Shown here one piece after another: positions 1 to 8,601 of a DNA stretch of 64,000 nucleotides (position 1 is its first letter; every line of letters begins with the position of its first letter). The notes below the pieces were generated by a model. The model did no database searches, was not told where the DNA came from, and was given only the letters and a program-made list of their open reading frames with translations. Origin of the DNA: Methylobacter sp. (GTDB lineage Bacteria; Pseudomonadota; Gammaproteobacteria; Methylococcales; Methylomonadaceae); assembly GCF_030680395.1 (NCBI RefSeq), contig NZ_JAUXVR010000036.1, positions 1 through 64,000 of the forward strand, given 5' to 3'. The position numbers were made by a program, and so were the translations under genes.

Positions 1-481
1 TTGCGGTGACCCTGAACCAGGAAATCAGCGCCGCCGACATCGCCGCCAATAAACTGCGCTTCGTGCCGGATGCCAACGAGAACGGCAGCCCTTACGCAAC
101 CATCGGCTTCAAAGTCAGCGACGGCACCGACTACAGCGCCAGCGATTATACCTTGACCGTCAACGTGACGGCGGTCAACGATGCACCGACCAGCAGCGAC
201 GACAGCGTCACCACTAACGAAGGCACCGCCAAACTGCTGGCCTTGACCGATTTCGGCAGTTACAGCGATACCGAAAACATCGCTATTGCGTCGGTCAAAA
301 TCACCACGCTGGAAAGCGACGGCAGCCTGGAATATTACAACGGCACCGACTGGGTTGCGGTGACCCTGAACCAGGAAATCAGCGCCGCCGACATCGCCGC
401 CAATAAACTGCGCTTCGTGCCGGATGCCAACGAGAACGGCAGCCCTTACGCAACCATCGGCTTCAAAGTCAGCGACGGCAC
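1..481 (+). repeat. Near-identical tandem 354-bp coding repeats
   Basis: Bases 1-127 recur without a mismatch that I can find at 355-481, an offset of 354 bp or 118 codons. The copies then diverge at base 128/482 (GAC TAC versus GAA TAC). DNA-level identity in a protein repeat indicates recent duplication or gene conversion. The array clearly continues upstream of the window. Such arrays are prone to copy-number change and assembly collapse. Confidence 0.9.
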
Positions 482-2255
482 GGAATACAGTTCCGGCGCT
501 TATACGCTGACCGTCAACGTAACAGCGGTCAACGATGTCCCGCTGGTCAAAGCGAACACTTACACGACGACCGAAGATACGCTGCTGACCGGCAGGAACA
601 TCATCACCGATACCGATGCAACGGCCGGGACTGACAGCGATGTCGAAGCCGGCTCGCTGAGTATCGCCAAAATCAACGGCACCGCCTGGGCCGTCCTGAC
701 CGGCGGCACCGACGCGAGCCATCCGGCGGCCGACGGCTGGAAGCAAGTCAGCCTGACCAACGGCACACTGTTCATCAAGCAGGACGGCAGTATCGAGTAT
801 CAGCCTGCGCTCAACAGCAACGCCGGCGATAGCTTCACCTACACGGTAAGCGACGGCATCGACGAGTCCGCCGGCGCCGCCACGGTGACGTTGAATGTGA
901 CGGCAGTCAGCGATGCGGCGGTGATCGGCGGTGTCGATACCGGGTCGGTTACCGAGGATATGAACGCGGTCCGCGGCATGCTGAGCAATACCGGCAGATT
1001 GACGATCAGCGATCCCGATACCGGCGAAGCCATGTTCCGGACCGGCGGCATTACTGCCGGCGCCGGGGCTTTGGGCAGCTTGAGTATTACCAACGACGGA
1101 GTCTGGACTTATACGGTAGCCAATGCCGACGTGCAATACTTGAAAGCCGGCCAGACTAAAACCGAGACCTTTACGGTTAAATCCGCCGACGGCACAAGCC
1201 ATGAGGTGGTGATAACGATCATCGGCATCAACGACGCGGCGGTAATTGACGGCGACGATACCGGCGCGGTCACCGAAGACCTGAACGTGACCAGCGGCAA
1301 CCTAAGCAGCACCGGCACCTTGTCGATCAGCGATAGCGACGCCGGAGAAGCGGTGTTTCAGACTAACAGGGTTACCGCCGGCGTCGGCACTTTAGGCAGC
1401 TTGAGTATTACCAGCGCCGGGGCATGGATCTATACGGTGTCTAATGATGCGGTGCAATATCTCACCACTGGCGAAACCAAGACCGAGACTTTTACCGTCA
1501 TGGCCGGCGACGGCGCCCTTCATGAGGTGGTGATAACTATCAACGGGGTCTCCGATGCACCGTCAGGTTCAATCGTTCAGCTGGCTAATCTTCCTCCTTT
1601 ACTTACACCTACCGATACAACGCAAGTCAGTAATGAGGCTCCATCGGCTTACGTGTCTACCGACAGTTCCGATTCAAATAATTCAGGGGTCATCTCCGCG
1701 GCTAACGGGGGAACCACCTCTGATTCATCGGCAAAAATGTTCGGCTCTCAAAGCGATTCCCTGCATTATGAATTGACTTTAACCGGCACTATAAAAAACC
1801 AATTAATACTGGAAAATAAGGAATTTTCATTTAGGATTCCAGCCGGAGTGTTCAGGCACACCAATTCATCGGAAGTTTTGGATTTTAAAGCAACTTCCCC
1901 ATCGGGCGGACCTCTGCCCTCGTGGGTTCATTTCGACCCTAACGCCAAGACGTTTTCCGGCGTACCACCGGTAGGCGCAAAGGCCGTGACCGTTCTAGTG
2001 ATTGTAAGGGATACCAACGGCAGGGAAGTCCGCACCAGCTTTACTATTGGGGTTAATAAGGAAGACGTTACTCAAGGCGTCTCAGCCGAGAAAACCGTTA
2101 ATCAACCTAATAAAGCGCAATCGTTAGCCGGAATGGCTAAACGTTTTAATAGCATCCCCGGTAAACCGGGTTTGACCGAGCAGGTACACGCCGCCGGCAA
2201 GCTGAGCAGATTACAGGAAAGCCGCGCACTGCTCGACAGCTTAAAGCAATTATAA
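1..2255 (+). CDS. Giant cadherin/VCBS-repeat surface protein, 3' end (5' truncated)
   Basis: The reading frame is open from the window edge, so only about 750 C-terminal residues of a larger protein are visible. In order, it shows tandem cadherin-like modules of 118 residues (each opening near VNDAP), a longer related module (about nt 528-900), two VCBS-type repeats (about nt 905-1230 and 1231-1545, each with the LGSLSI...W.YTV signature), a Ser/Thr/Asn-rich linker (about 1550-1760), a dystroglycan-type cadherin/putative Ig domain (about 1765-2060, core HFDPNAKTFSGVPP), and a basic 60-residue tail. Proteins of this kind are extracellular adhesins or biofilm matrix proteins. I see no GGxGxD RTX nonapeptides in the visible part, so a classical RTX secretion signal is not evident. 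The four genes immediately downstream look like its export or processing machinery. Domain class is confident; a specific adhesive role is inferred. Confidence 0.85.
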   Translation, partial: AVTLNQEISAADIAANKLRFVPDANENGSPYATIGFKVSDGTDYSASDYTLTVNVTAVNDAPTSSDDSVTTNEGTAKLLALTDFGSYSDTENIAIASVKITTLESDGSLEYYNGTDWVAVTLNQEISAADIAANKLRFVPDANENGSPYATIGFKVSDGTEYSSGAYTLTVNVTAVNDVPLVKANTYTTTEDTLLTGRNIITDTDATAGTDSDVEAGSLSIAKINGTAWAVLTGGTDASHPAADGWKQVSLTNGTLFIKQDGSIEYQPALNSNAGDSFTYTVSDGIDESAGAATVTLNVTAVSDAAVIGGVDTGSVTEDMNAVRGMLSNTGRLTISDPDTGEAMFRTGGITAGAGALGSLSITNDGVWTYTVANADVQYLKAGQTKTETFTVKSADGTSHEVVITIIGINDAAVIDGDDTGAVTEDLNVTSGNLSSTGTLSISDSDAGEAVFQTNRVTAGVGTLGSLSITSAGAWIYTVSNDAVQYLTTGETKTETFTVMAGDGALHEVVITINGVSDAPSGSIVQLANLPPLLTPTDTTQVSNEAPSAYVSTDSSDSNNSGVISAANGGTTSDSSAKMFGSQSDSLHYELTLTGTIKNQLILENKEFSFRIPAGVFRHTNSSEVLDFKATSPSGGPLPSWVHFDPNAKTFSGVPPVGAKAVTVLVIVRDTNGREVRTSFTIGVNKEDVTQGVSAEKTVNQPNKAQSLAGMAKRFNSIPGKPGLTEQVHAAGKLSRLQESRALLDSLKQL

Positions 2256-2282
2256 ACCTTCTATTTTAGAACTTTCTTAATC

Positions 2283-3821
2283 ATGCATTATTACCAAACT
2301 TTCGGCACTGCCCTGTTGGCAGTCGCCGCACTGACAAGCTGTTCCATCGTTCCTGAACCCATTAATGCTCAAGATCGCTTGGCATCCATGTTGGGCGACC
2401 GGGACGAAATGTATAACCATCAGGAACCTATTAACCAACCGCTGACTTTCTACGATGCCTTGGCGCGAGCACTAAAATACAACTACGATCATCGCCTGAC
2501 CCTGATGGAGGCGGTGTTGCAAGATAGCCAACTTGAAGTCGCTACTGTCAATATGCTGCCGCGTCTGGCTATCAGCGCCGGCTACCAGGGTCGGCAAGAA
2601 GAGCTGGCATCTTCCAGCCAATCGATCACGACTCGAAAACAATCGCTGGAAGCATCAACCTCCCAAGATACTTCACGCGGCGTTGCCGATTTGGCTTTTA
2701 CCTGGAACCTGCTTGATTTCGGCGTGAGTTATTTTCAAGCCAAGCAGCAGGCCGACCGGGTGTTAATTGCACAAGAACGCCGTCGCAAGGTCATCAACAA
2801 TCTAATTAAAGAAGTTCTGTCCGCCTATTGGAGCGCCAATATTGCCGACCGCGTGCTCCCCAAACTGACGCCAGTGCTAGCCGAAGCCGAAGAAGCCTTA
2901 AAACTGAGTAAAGCCATTGGCGAAGACCGGCTGCAACCGGTTGTCGGTGTACTTGAATACCAGCGCAGTCTGTTGCGTACTATTGCCCAATTGAAAAAGC
3001 TAAAAGCCGATCTTTCCATGGCCAAGCCTAAACTTGCCGGCCTGATCAATGCGCCGATGCACTCGGACTTTGTGCTGGCGAAACCGGACAAAACCCCGGA
3101 GCCGCCGGTGCTTAAAGCGACACCGGCCGAATTGGAAAATCTGGGACTATTTTTTAGGCCGGAATTACGTGAAGAAGTTTATCAGGAACGAATCAGCCGT
3201 AATGAAGCCTGGAAAGAAATGTTGAAAGTAATGCCGGGCGTCACCCTGCCATTATCGGCAAACTGGGACAGCAATTCCTTTCTGGTGCATTCGATGTGGC
3301 TGGAGGCCGGCGCCCGCACGACATTTAATCTGGTTAACCTGCTTGCGGCGCCGAAGGTATGGAAAACCGCCGAGACGCAGATCGAAGTTTCCCGAACCCG
3401 CCGCAAAGCGCTCAGCGTCGCGGCGCTGGTGCAAATCAATATCGGTTATCAGCAATATCTTAAAGCTCTGGACGGTTATCAAAGCGCCAATGACTTGAGC
3501 AAGATCGACGAAAGCCTGTTTAAAGCCGTCACCGATAATACCGAGGTTGATGCAGGCTCCGAGCTTGATCGCATCCATGCCGCGACAGCCGCGCTTGCCT
3601 CGCAATTGGAGAAAGAGCAAAGCATGTCCGAAGTTTACACGGCGCTGGGTAATATCTATTCATCAATCGGCCTGGATCCGGCCACCGGCATGATCGAGCA
3701 TGTTACTGTGCGCGCTTTGTCCGTCCAGCTGGAAAAAACCTTAACCAGCTGGTATGCAGGTAATTTGCCTAAATTGCCTGAAGCGCAGGCGGCCCCTCAA
3801 GCCGAGCTGAGCCGGCAATGA
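2283..3821 (+). CDS. TolC-family outer membrane lipoprotein
   Basis: A 512-residue protein of the outer membrane efflux protein family (TolC/NodT type), which forms the trimeric outer membrane and periplasmic exit duct of type I secretion and efflux pumps. The N-terminus has a hydrophobic signal with the lipobox LTSC, placing the acylated cysteine at residue 20. Long amphipathic helical stretches follow, in the usual two-fold repeat (roughly residues 60-255 and 285-480). The Ala/Gln-rich C-terminus ends in the ATGA overlap with the next gene, so the genes are translationally coupled. The start lies 28 bp after the adhesin stop. In this context it probably serves as the exit channel for the neighbouring adhesin or a related substrate. 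Family assignment is strong; the substrate is inferred. Confidence 0.85.
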   Translation: MHYYQTFGTALLAVAALTSCSIVPEPINAQDRLASMLGDRDEMYNHQEPINQPLTFYDALARALKYNYDHRLTLMEAVLQDSQLEVATVNMLPRLAISAGYQGRQEELASSSQSITTRKQSLEASTSQDTSRGVADLAFTWNLLDFGVSYFQAKQQADRVLIAQERRRKVINNLIKEVLSAYWSANIADRVLPKLTPVLAEAEEALKLSKAIGEDRLQPVVGVLEYQRSLLRTIAQLKKLKADLSMAKPKLAGLINAPMHSDFVLAKPDKTPEPPVLKATPAELENLGLFFRPELREEVYQERISRNEAWKEMLKVMPGVTLPLSANWDSNSFLVHSMWLEAGARTTFNLVNLLAAPKVWKTAETQIEVSRTRRKALSVAALVQINIGYQQYLKALDGYQSANDLSKIDESLFKAVTDNTEVDAGSELDRIHAATAALASQLEKEQSMSEVYTALGNIYSSIGLDPATGMIEHVTVRALSVQLEKTLTSWYAGNLPKLPEAQAAPQAELSRQ

Positions 3822-4558
3822 TACGTTTAACCGCGCTATTGGCACTGGCATTGGCTCAGATTCCCGCTCTGGCTGAAGCGCCGGCAAGCCCAACCGACCT
3901 GCATCTTCGCGCCCAACTTAAGGCGCGCCAAAGCACGATGATTGCCAGCGAAATCAGCGCCCGGATCAGCCAGCTTAAGCTGCATGACGGTGAACGCTTT
4001 AGCGCTGGGCAAGTGCTGGTCGGCTTTCACTGCACGCTTGAAGAAGCGCAATTAAGCAAGGCCCAAGCAACGCTGGGGAAAAAGGTTAAAATCTTCGAGG
4101 TGAATCAACAGCTGGAAACGCGGCGCTCGATCGGCGCGTTGGAGCTTGCCGTCTCCAAAGCCGAAGCGGAAGAAGCCAGGGCCGACCTGCGCATTGCCCA
4201 AGCGATGGTCGATCGTTGCGTGATACATGCGCCATTCTCCGGTAAAGTGTCGGAAGCTATCGCCCGTCCTTATCAATCGGTGCGCCCAGGCGATCCACTG
4301 CTGGAAATCCTCGACGACAAGGACCTGGAAGTCGAGTTCATGGCATCCTCACGGGCAATGCCCAACCTGGCCCCCGGCAAGCATTTCCAGGTTACGCTGG
4401 ATGAAGTCGCAAAAACTTACCAAGCCGAAATAACCCGCGTCGGCGGCAAAGTCGATCCGGTCAGCCAAACCATTAAAGTTTACGGCCGCATTATCGGCAA
4501 GGCCGACGAGCTATTGCCCGGCATGAGCGGCGCCATCGAGTTCCCGGCAAACCCGTGA
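3818..4558 (+). CDS. Small periplasmic HlyD/RND-type adaptor protein
   Basis: A 246-residue membrane-fusion (periplasmic adaptor) protein. A cleavable signal peptide is likely (hydrophobic residues 4-19, with ALAEA at the cleavage region). The barrel-sandwich lipoyl-like halves flank a short helical hairpin (about residues 65-125). The second half carries HAPFSGKV and RPGDPLLEI, and a beta-barrel follows (about 165-245). It is shorter than typical MexA/HlyD adaptors and lacks an inner membrane anchor, so it probably sits wholly in the periplasm. It overlaps the TolC-like gene by ATGA and the following gene by GTGA, so the genes form one operon. It likely bridges the outer membrane duct to an inner membrane partner. 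That partner is not an ABC or RND pump within this window. Confidence 0.8.
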   Translation: MIRLTALLALALAQIPALAEAPASPTDLHLRAQLKARQSTMIASEISARISQLKLHDGERFSAGQVLVGFHCTLEEAQLSKAQATLGKKVKIFEVNQQLETRRSIGALELAVSKAEAEEARADLRIAQAMVDRCVIHAPFSGKVSEAIARPYQSVRPGDPLLEILDDKDLEVEFMASSRAMPNLAPGKHFQVTLDEVAKTYQAEITRVGGKVDPVSQTIKVYGRIIGKADELLPGMSGAIEFPANP

Positions 4559-5889
4559 ACGAATATCCCGGCCAACATTTACTCCGGCTATCACTATTAC
4601 TGCAACTGGAATCCCGTGCCCGGCTGGCACCGACGGAAGAGCTGCCTTATGTGATAACCAACGAGACCAGCGAGCTGTTCCCTTTCCGGCAAGCGTTGCT
4701 TTGGCGCAAGGATTCGTCTCGGCTGGTTGCGGCATCCGGTATCGTGAGCCTGGAAAAAAACAGTCCTTACGCACTCTGGTCAACAGCGATATTGCAGCAT
4801 TTCTCCATGGATGCTCGCGCTGGGTTGATCGCTGCTTTTGGCGCTGAAGACCTGTCGCCGGAGCTTGCTCATGATTGGCCCGATTGGGCTCCTGAATTCG
4901 GGCTATGGGTGCCTTTACCTGCACCTTCGGGCGGCACTCATGTGTTGGCGCTTTTCAGAGAAACGCCGTGGAACGATGGGGAGATGCATTTACTCACTTA
5001 CCTGAGTGAAACCTACGGTTACGCGCTGGCTTTATCCGAAACCGCCAAACCGGCCAAACCTTGGCAGGAACGCGTTCAGGGACACAAACGGCAATTTATT
5101 ATCGGCGGCCTGATACTGGCTGCGGCTTTTTTCCCTATTCGCCAATCGGTGCTGGCCGAGGCGGAAGTCATTCCGCATCACCCCAATATGGTACGTGCGC
5201 CGCTCGAAGGCGTAGTCGAAACCTTTTATGTCCAACCGAATGAAGAAGTCAATGCCGGACAAAAGCTGTTCTCGCTGGATACGACTCAATTGCAAAGCCG
5301 TCTTAAAGTGGCCGAGGAAACCCGCAACATCGCTCAAACCGAATACCTGCAAATGACTCAGCAAGCGTTACTGGACCCTACCGTAAAAGCCAAGCTGGCC
5401 GGCCTGAAAAGCAAATGGGACCAGCAGGCGGCGGAAGTCGATTATGTGCGTACTCTGCTGGAGCGTTGTGTGGTCACGGCCAGTCAGGCCGGGGTAACGG
5501 TGTTCGACGATCCGAACGATTGGCTGGGCCGTCCGGTTACGCAGGGCGAAAAAATTCTTGCGGTCGCTAATCCGCAATCCGTCGAGCTGGAGATTCGCCT
5601 GCCGATGGATGATTTAATCGCTTTGGAAGCGGGCGATGAAGTGTTGTTTTTTTCCAATGTCACACCGCACCGGCCGTTGCAGGCCAGCCTCACTTATTTC
5701 AGCTACCGCGCCAGCCCAACTCCGACTGAGGTCATGGCCTACCGGCTTAAGGCCGATTTTACGGACACCGCTAATTTGCCGCGCCTGGGATATCACGGCA
5801 CCGCGAAGCTCTACGGCGCACGGCGGCCTTTCCTGTTATGGTTGCTGCGTAAACCGCTACGTACCGCGCGCTTATGGTTACCGTGGTAG
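4555..5889 (+). CDS. GAF-like domain fused to HlyD-type adaptor, inner membrane anchored
   Basis: A 444-residue protein with an unusual order. Residues about 1-165 form a cytoplasmic GAF-like domain (my reading, from the pattern LFPFRQALLW...LWVPLPAP...VLALFRE), followed by one transmembrane helix (about 180-198). Residues about 205-400 are a HlyD/biotin-lipoyl-like adaptor with a short coiled coil (RAPLEGVVETFYVQPNEEV; later CVVTASQAGVTVF). The start is GTG at 4555, sharing GTGA with the upstream stop; no later start preserves the N-terminal domain. Normal HlyD proteins have only a short cytoplasmic tail, so a sensory-type domain here suggests that export or assembly responds to an internal signal. 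It overlaps the next gene by 16 bp. The GAF call is moderately confident; the adaptor call is strong. Confidence 0.75.
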   Translation: MNEYPGQHLLRLSLLLQLESRARLAPTEELPYVITNETSELFPFRQALLWRKDSSRLVAASGIVSLEKNSPYALWSTAILQHFSMDARAGLIAAFGAEDLSPELAHDWPDWAPEFGLWVPLPAPSGGTHVLALFRETPWNDGEMHLLTYLSETYGYALALSETAKPAKPWQERVQGHKRQFIIGGLILAAAFFPIRQSVLAEAEVIPHHPNMVRAPLEGVVETFYVQPNEEVNAGQKLFSLDTTQLQSRLKVAEETRNIAQTEYLQMTQQALLDPTVKAKLAGLKSKWDQQAAEVDYVRTLLERCVVTASQAGVTVFDDPNDWLGRPVTQGEKILAVANPQSVELEIRLPMDDLIALEAGDEVLFFSNVTPHRPLQASLTYFSYRASPTPTEVMAYRLKADFTDTANLPRLGYHGTAKLYGARRPFLLWLLRKPLRTARLWLPW

Positions 5890-7997
5890 AGGAAAAAAAA
5901 ATCTGGCCGGAGTTGCGTGAAGATTTGGGGATTTATCCCGGCCCCAGATCGTCAGACGGTGCACCGACCTGGACCTTGCACGATCCGGCCGCGCATCGCT
6001 ATTATCGACTCGGCTGGCTGGAATTCGAATGCCTGCAATATTGGTCGCTGGCCGATGCCCAACAAATTGCCGAGACGATTGAACAGAATACGCCGATCAA
6101 CGCTGAAGCCGCTGAGGTCGAGGAGTTTGTTCGCTTCCTGGGCAGCCATCAGTTAGCCAAGCCGCGCGGTGCGAATGCAAGCCGCCGCCTGGCGGAAATT
6201 AAGAATGCTTCGCATACCGGCTTCTGGCGCTGGCTGCTGCACAATTACCTGTTTATGCGCGTTCCGTTGCTGCGCCCCGACGCTTATTTAAAGAAAGCTC
6301 TGCCTTCGGTAAACGGTTTGTTCCAGCGGAAAGCCATGCTGTTGCTATCGGCCATCGCCTGCCTTGCCGGTTACTTGGTTGCCCAGCAGTGGAGTTCGTT
6401 CAGCCATAGCTTTCTCTATGTTTTAACGCCGGAAGGCATGCTCGCGACGGCAGCCATGCTATCTCTATCCAAACTGGTTCACGAGCTGGGACACGCCTTC
6501 GCCGCCAGCCATTTCGGCTGCCGGGTGCCGAGCATGGGCATTGCGCTGATGATGGGGTTTCCGGTGCTATGGACTGATGTTACCGATGCATGGCGTTTGC
6601 CGCGCCGACAAGACCGGTTGATTATTGACGCCGCCGGCATGCTTGCAGAACTGGCGCTGGCGGCACTGGCCACGCTGCTGTGGACAATGCTGCCGGATGG
6701 GGCATTGCGTAGCGGCGTTTATGTGCTGGCCAGCACGACTTGGTTGGTGACGCTGGCGATCAATCTGAATCCGTTTATGCGCTTTGACGGCTATTATTTA
6801 TTTGCCGATTATCTTGATGTCGCCAACCTGCAAGACCGCTCCTTCGCTTTAGCGCGCTGGCATCTGCGTGAAAGCCTGTTTCGCTTCGGCTTTCTGCCGC
6901 CGGAAGTTTGGCCGAGAAACCGTCATCGTTTGCTGATTGCTTACGCCTACGCTACCTGGATCTATCGCTTGCTGCTGTTTACCGGTATCGCCTGGGCGGT
7001 TTACCATTTTTTCTTCAAAGCGCTGGGCTTGGGGCTATTCGCGGTAGAAATCGCCTGGTTTGTTTTAAAACCAATAATCAAGGAAGTGGCTGTCTGGCGC
7101 GAGCTATTCGCCATCCACCCTACAGCCTTGCGTCCGTGCCTTGCTTTGCTGTTACCCGTCATCATGTTGGCTTTTCTGTTTATTCCCTGGCAAGCACATT
7201 TGCTGGTTCCAGGACTTCTGCGTACCGAAGCCGAGTTCACGTTGTACAGCCCGCAACCGGCGCAGGTTAAACATGTGCTGATACACGAGGGCCAGTCCGT
7301 CGAGGCAGGGCAAACCCTGGTGGAACTGACTTCCCCGGATATTGATTTTCGCATCGCCAGCGCCGAGCGGCATTGGGCCGAATTAAGCCACCAACTGGCA
7401 TCGCAAAGCCTGGACCCGGCTTTGGCCCGGCACAACCCGATGGATCTGGAAGCCTTGCAATCGACACTGGCTGAACTGCAAGGCCTGCGCGCCGCGTACG
7501 AGCAATTGACTTTACGCGCCACGTTCAACGGTCGTGTCCGGGACTTGTCGGACGCATTGCGGCCCGGCGAATGGCTGGCCAAGGACGAACCGCTAGGTGC
7601 TGTTGTAAGTAGAAACAGCGTGGTCGTGGCTTATGCGGAAGAAGCCGATCTGGGACGCTTGCAGCCCGGTGCAAAAGGCTATTTTTATCCGGATGGCGGC
7701 GATGTTCCGGTACTTTCGGTGCAGGTACAGAGCATTGATAGAACCGGTGCCCGCCAATTAACTCTGGCCGAACTTGCTTCGCGTTACGGCGGAGCCCTTG
7801 CGGTGCGCGAAGACGAACAGCACCGCCTGATCCCTGAACAAGGCGTCTACCGCATTCAGCTACAAGCCGAAAATACCTCATACCCCTTGCCCATTACCGT
7901 GCGCGGCAGACTGGCGCTAGACACGCCACCGGAAAGCCTGGCTGGACGCTTAGTGCGTTCGGCGGTAGCGATATTGATCAGGGAAAGCAGCTGGTAG
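5874..7997 (+). CDS. PqqD-like domain - M50 site-2-type protease - HlyD adaptor fusion
   Basis: A 707-residue inner membrane protein. Residues about 20-100 resemble PqqD peptide-binding domains (LHDPAAHRYYRLGWLEFECL). Several transmembrane helices follow, with the M50 zinc motif HELGH at residues 203-207 and the second ligand motif NPFMRFDGYY (Asp 305) about 100 residues later, so the protease site looks intact. After further helices (to about 440) comes a periplasmic HlyD-like module with two lipoyl halves around a short helical hairpin (about 465-600) and a beta-barrel. M50 enzymes cleave substrates within or near the membrane. Together with the adaptors and TolC-like duct, this suggests processing or anchoring coupled to export of the adhesin. 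It ends the operon; no transporter ATPase follows. Domain calls are good, the mechanism is inferred. Confidence 0.8.
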   Translation: MVTVVEEKKIWPELREDLGIYPGPRSSDGAPTWTLHDPAAHRYYRLGWLEFECLQYWSLADAQQIAETIEQNTPINAEAAEVEEFVRFLGSHQLAKPRGANASRRLAEIKNASHTGFWRWLLHNYLFMRVPLLRPDAYLKKALPSVNGLFQRKAMLLLSAIACLAGYLVAQQWSSFSHSFLYVLTPEGMLATAAMLSLSKLVHELGHAFAASHFGCRVPSMGIALMMGFPVLWTDVTDAWRLPRRQDRLIIDAAGMLAELALAALATLLWTMLPDGALRSGVYVLASTTWLVTLAINLNPFMRFDGYYLFADYLDVANLQDRSFALARWHLRESLFRFGFLPPEVWPRNRHRLLIAYAYATWIYRLLLFTGIAWAVYHFFFKALGLGLFAVEIAWFVLKPIIKEVAVWRELFAIHPTALRPCLALLLPVIMLAFLFIPWQAHLLVPGLLRTEAEFTLYSPQPAQVKHVLIHEGQSVEAGQTLVELTSPDIDFRIASAERHWAELSHQLASQSLDPALARHNPMDLEALQSTLAELQGLRAAYEQLTLRATFNGRVRDLSDALRPGEWLAKDEPLGAVVSRNSVVVAYAEEADLGRLQPGAKGYFYPDGGDVPVLSVQVQSIDRTGARQLTLAELASRYGGALAVREDEQHRLIPEQGVYRIQLQAENTSYPLPITVRGRLALDTPPESLAGRLVRSAVAILIRESSW

Positions 7998-8121
7998 GGT
8001 CTGACTGACCGCCTACAAAGTTGGCGTAAAGAAGTTCTGCTGTTCTTTCGGAATTTCACAGGCGGCTTAGAACTTATCCATACATAACTTTCTTCATAAA
8101 AAGTAGTTCATTGCGTAACAA

Positions 8122-8433
8122 TTAGTGCAGCTCCGCCTTGGCTTTGCCGTGTACCGATTTTGGCAATTCATTGCGCGCATCCGGCGTTTTGTGCAGCCGC
8201 CAGCAGCGTTGGCAAGCCTCAGCTAAAGCGGCCAAAACGCCCAAAGTATCATCGTCTATAGCTCACATAAGGGGTATTTTTAAACTCCGAGTTTCTAATT
8301 CTTGCAAGGTATTGGCGCCAGGAAGCTTTGGATTCAGGATATCCGTCGACAGGGCTAATAAGCGTTTTTCGCCTTGCTCATTCACGCCGATGTTGCACCA
8401 TAAACAGAAGCGGTTTATCTCTTTGCGTTGAAT
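8122..8433 (-). pseudogene. Remnant of an IS256/Mutator-family transposase
   Basis: On the minus strand one frame preserves hallmarks of Mutator-type (IS256 family) transposases: an NIGVNEQGEKRLLAL stretch, RSLKIP, then an in-frame TGA, DDDTLGVLAAL, and QRCW followed by HKT, ending in LPKSVHGKAKAELH before a TAA at 8122-8124. The family normally reads QRCWVHKTANVLNKLPKS in this segment. About 100 codons of a roughly 400-codon gene remain, with an internal stop, a shortened middle and no terminal inverted repeats that I can find. It is therefore a dead fragment. The rest of the 604-base gap between 7997 and 8602 shows no other gene or clear signal. The same bases are open on the plus strand (8138-8431), but that frame resembles nothing and is a shadow. 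Confidence 0.8.
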
Positions 8434-8601
8434 AGCCGCGCGCTATGCAAATAAAGCGAATATCTGGAACAGGCTAAACTGAACGGCTCACCTATAAAAA
8501 TGTTAAGCGCCCAATAGACATAAGTTTTAACTGATAAAAAATCGTTTGTTTACGTAACATGCTTTTTAACAACTAATGGCCTGTAATCAGATAACTGGGG
8601 G

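Noticed and set aside
1-900. Regular repeats that might suggest a CRISPR array
   Set aside because: The repeat unit is 354 bp, coding throughout, and has no short direct repeats with unique spacers. These are protein domain repeats.
2061-2255. RTX-type secretion signal in the adhesin
   Set aside because: No GGxGxD nonapeptide series is present in the visible C-terminus.
8138-8431. Open frame of 97 codons on the plus strand
   Set aside because: It is the antisense of the transposase remnant, whose minus strand carries family motifs; the plus product resembles nothing.
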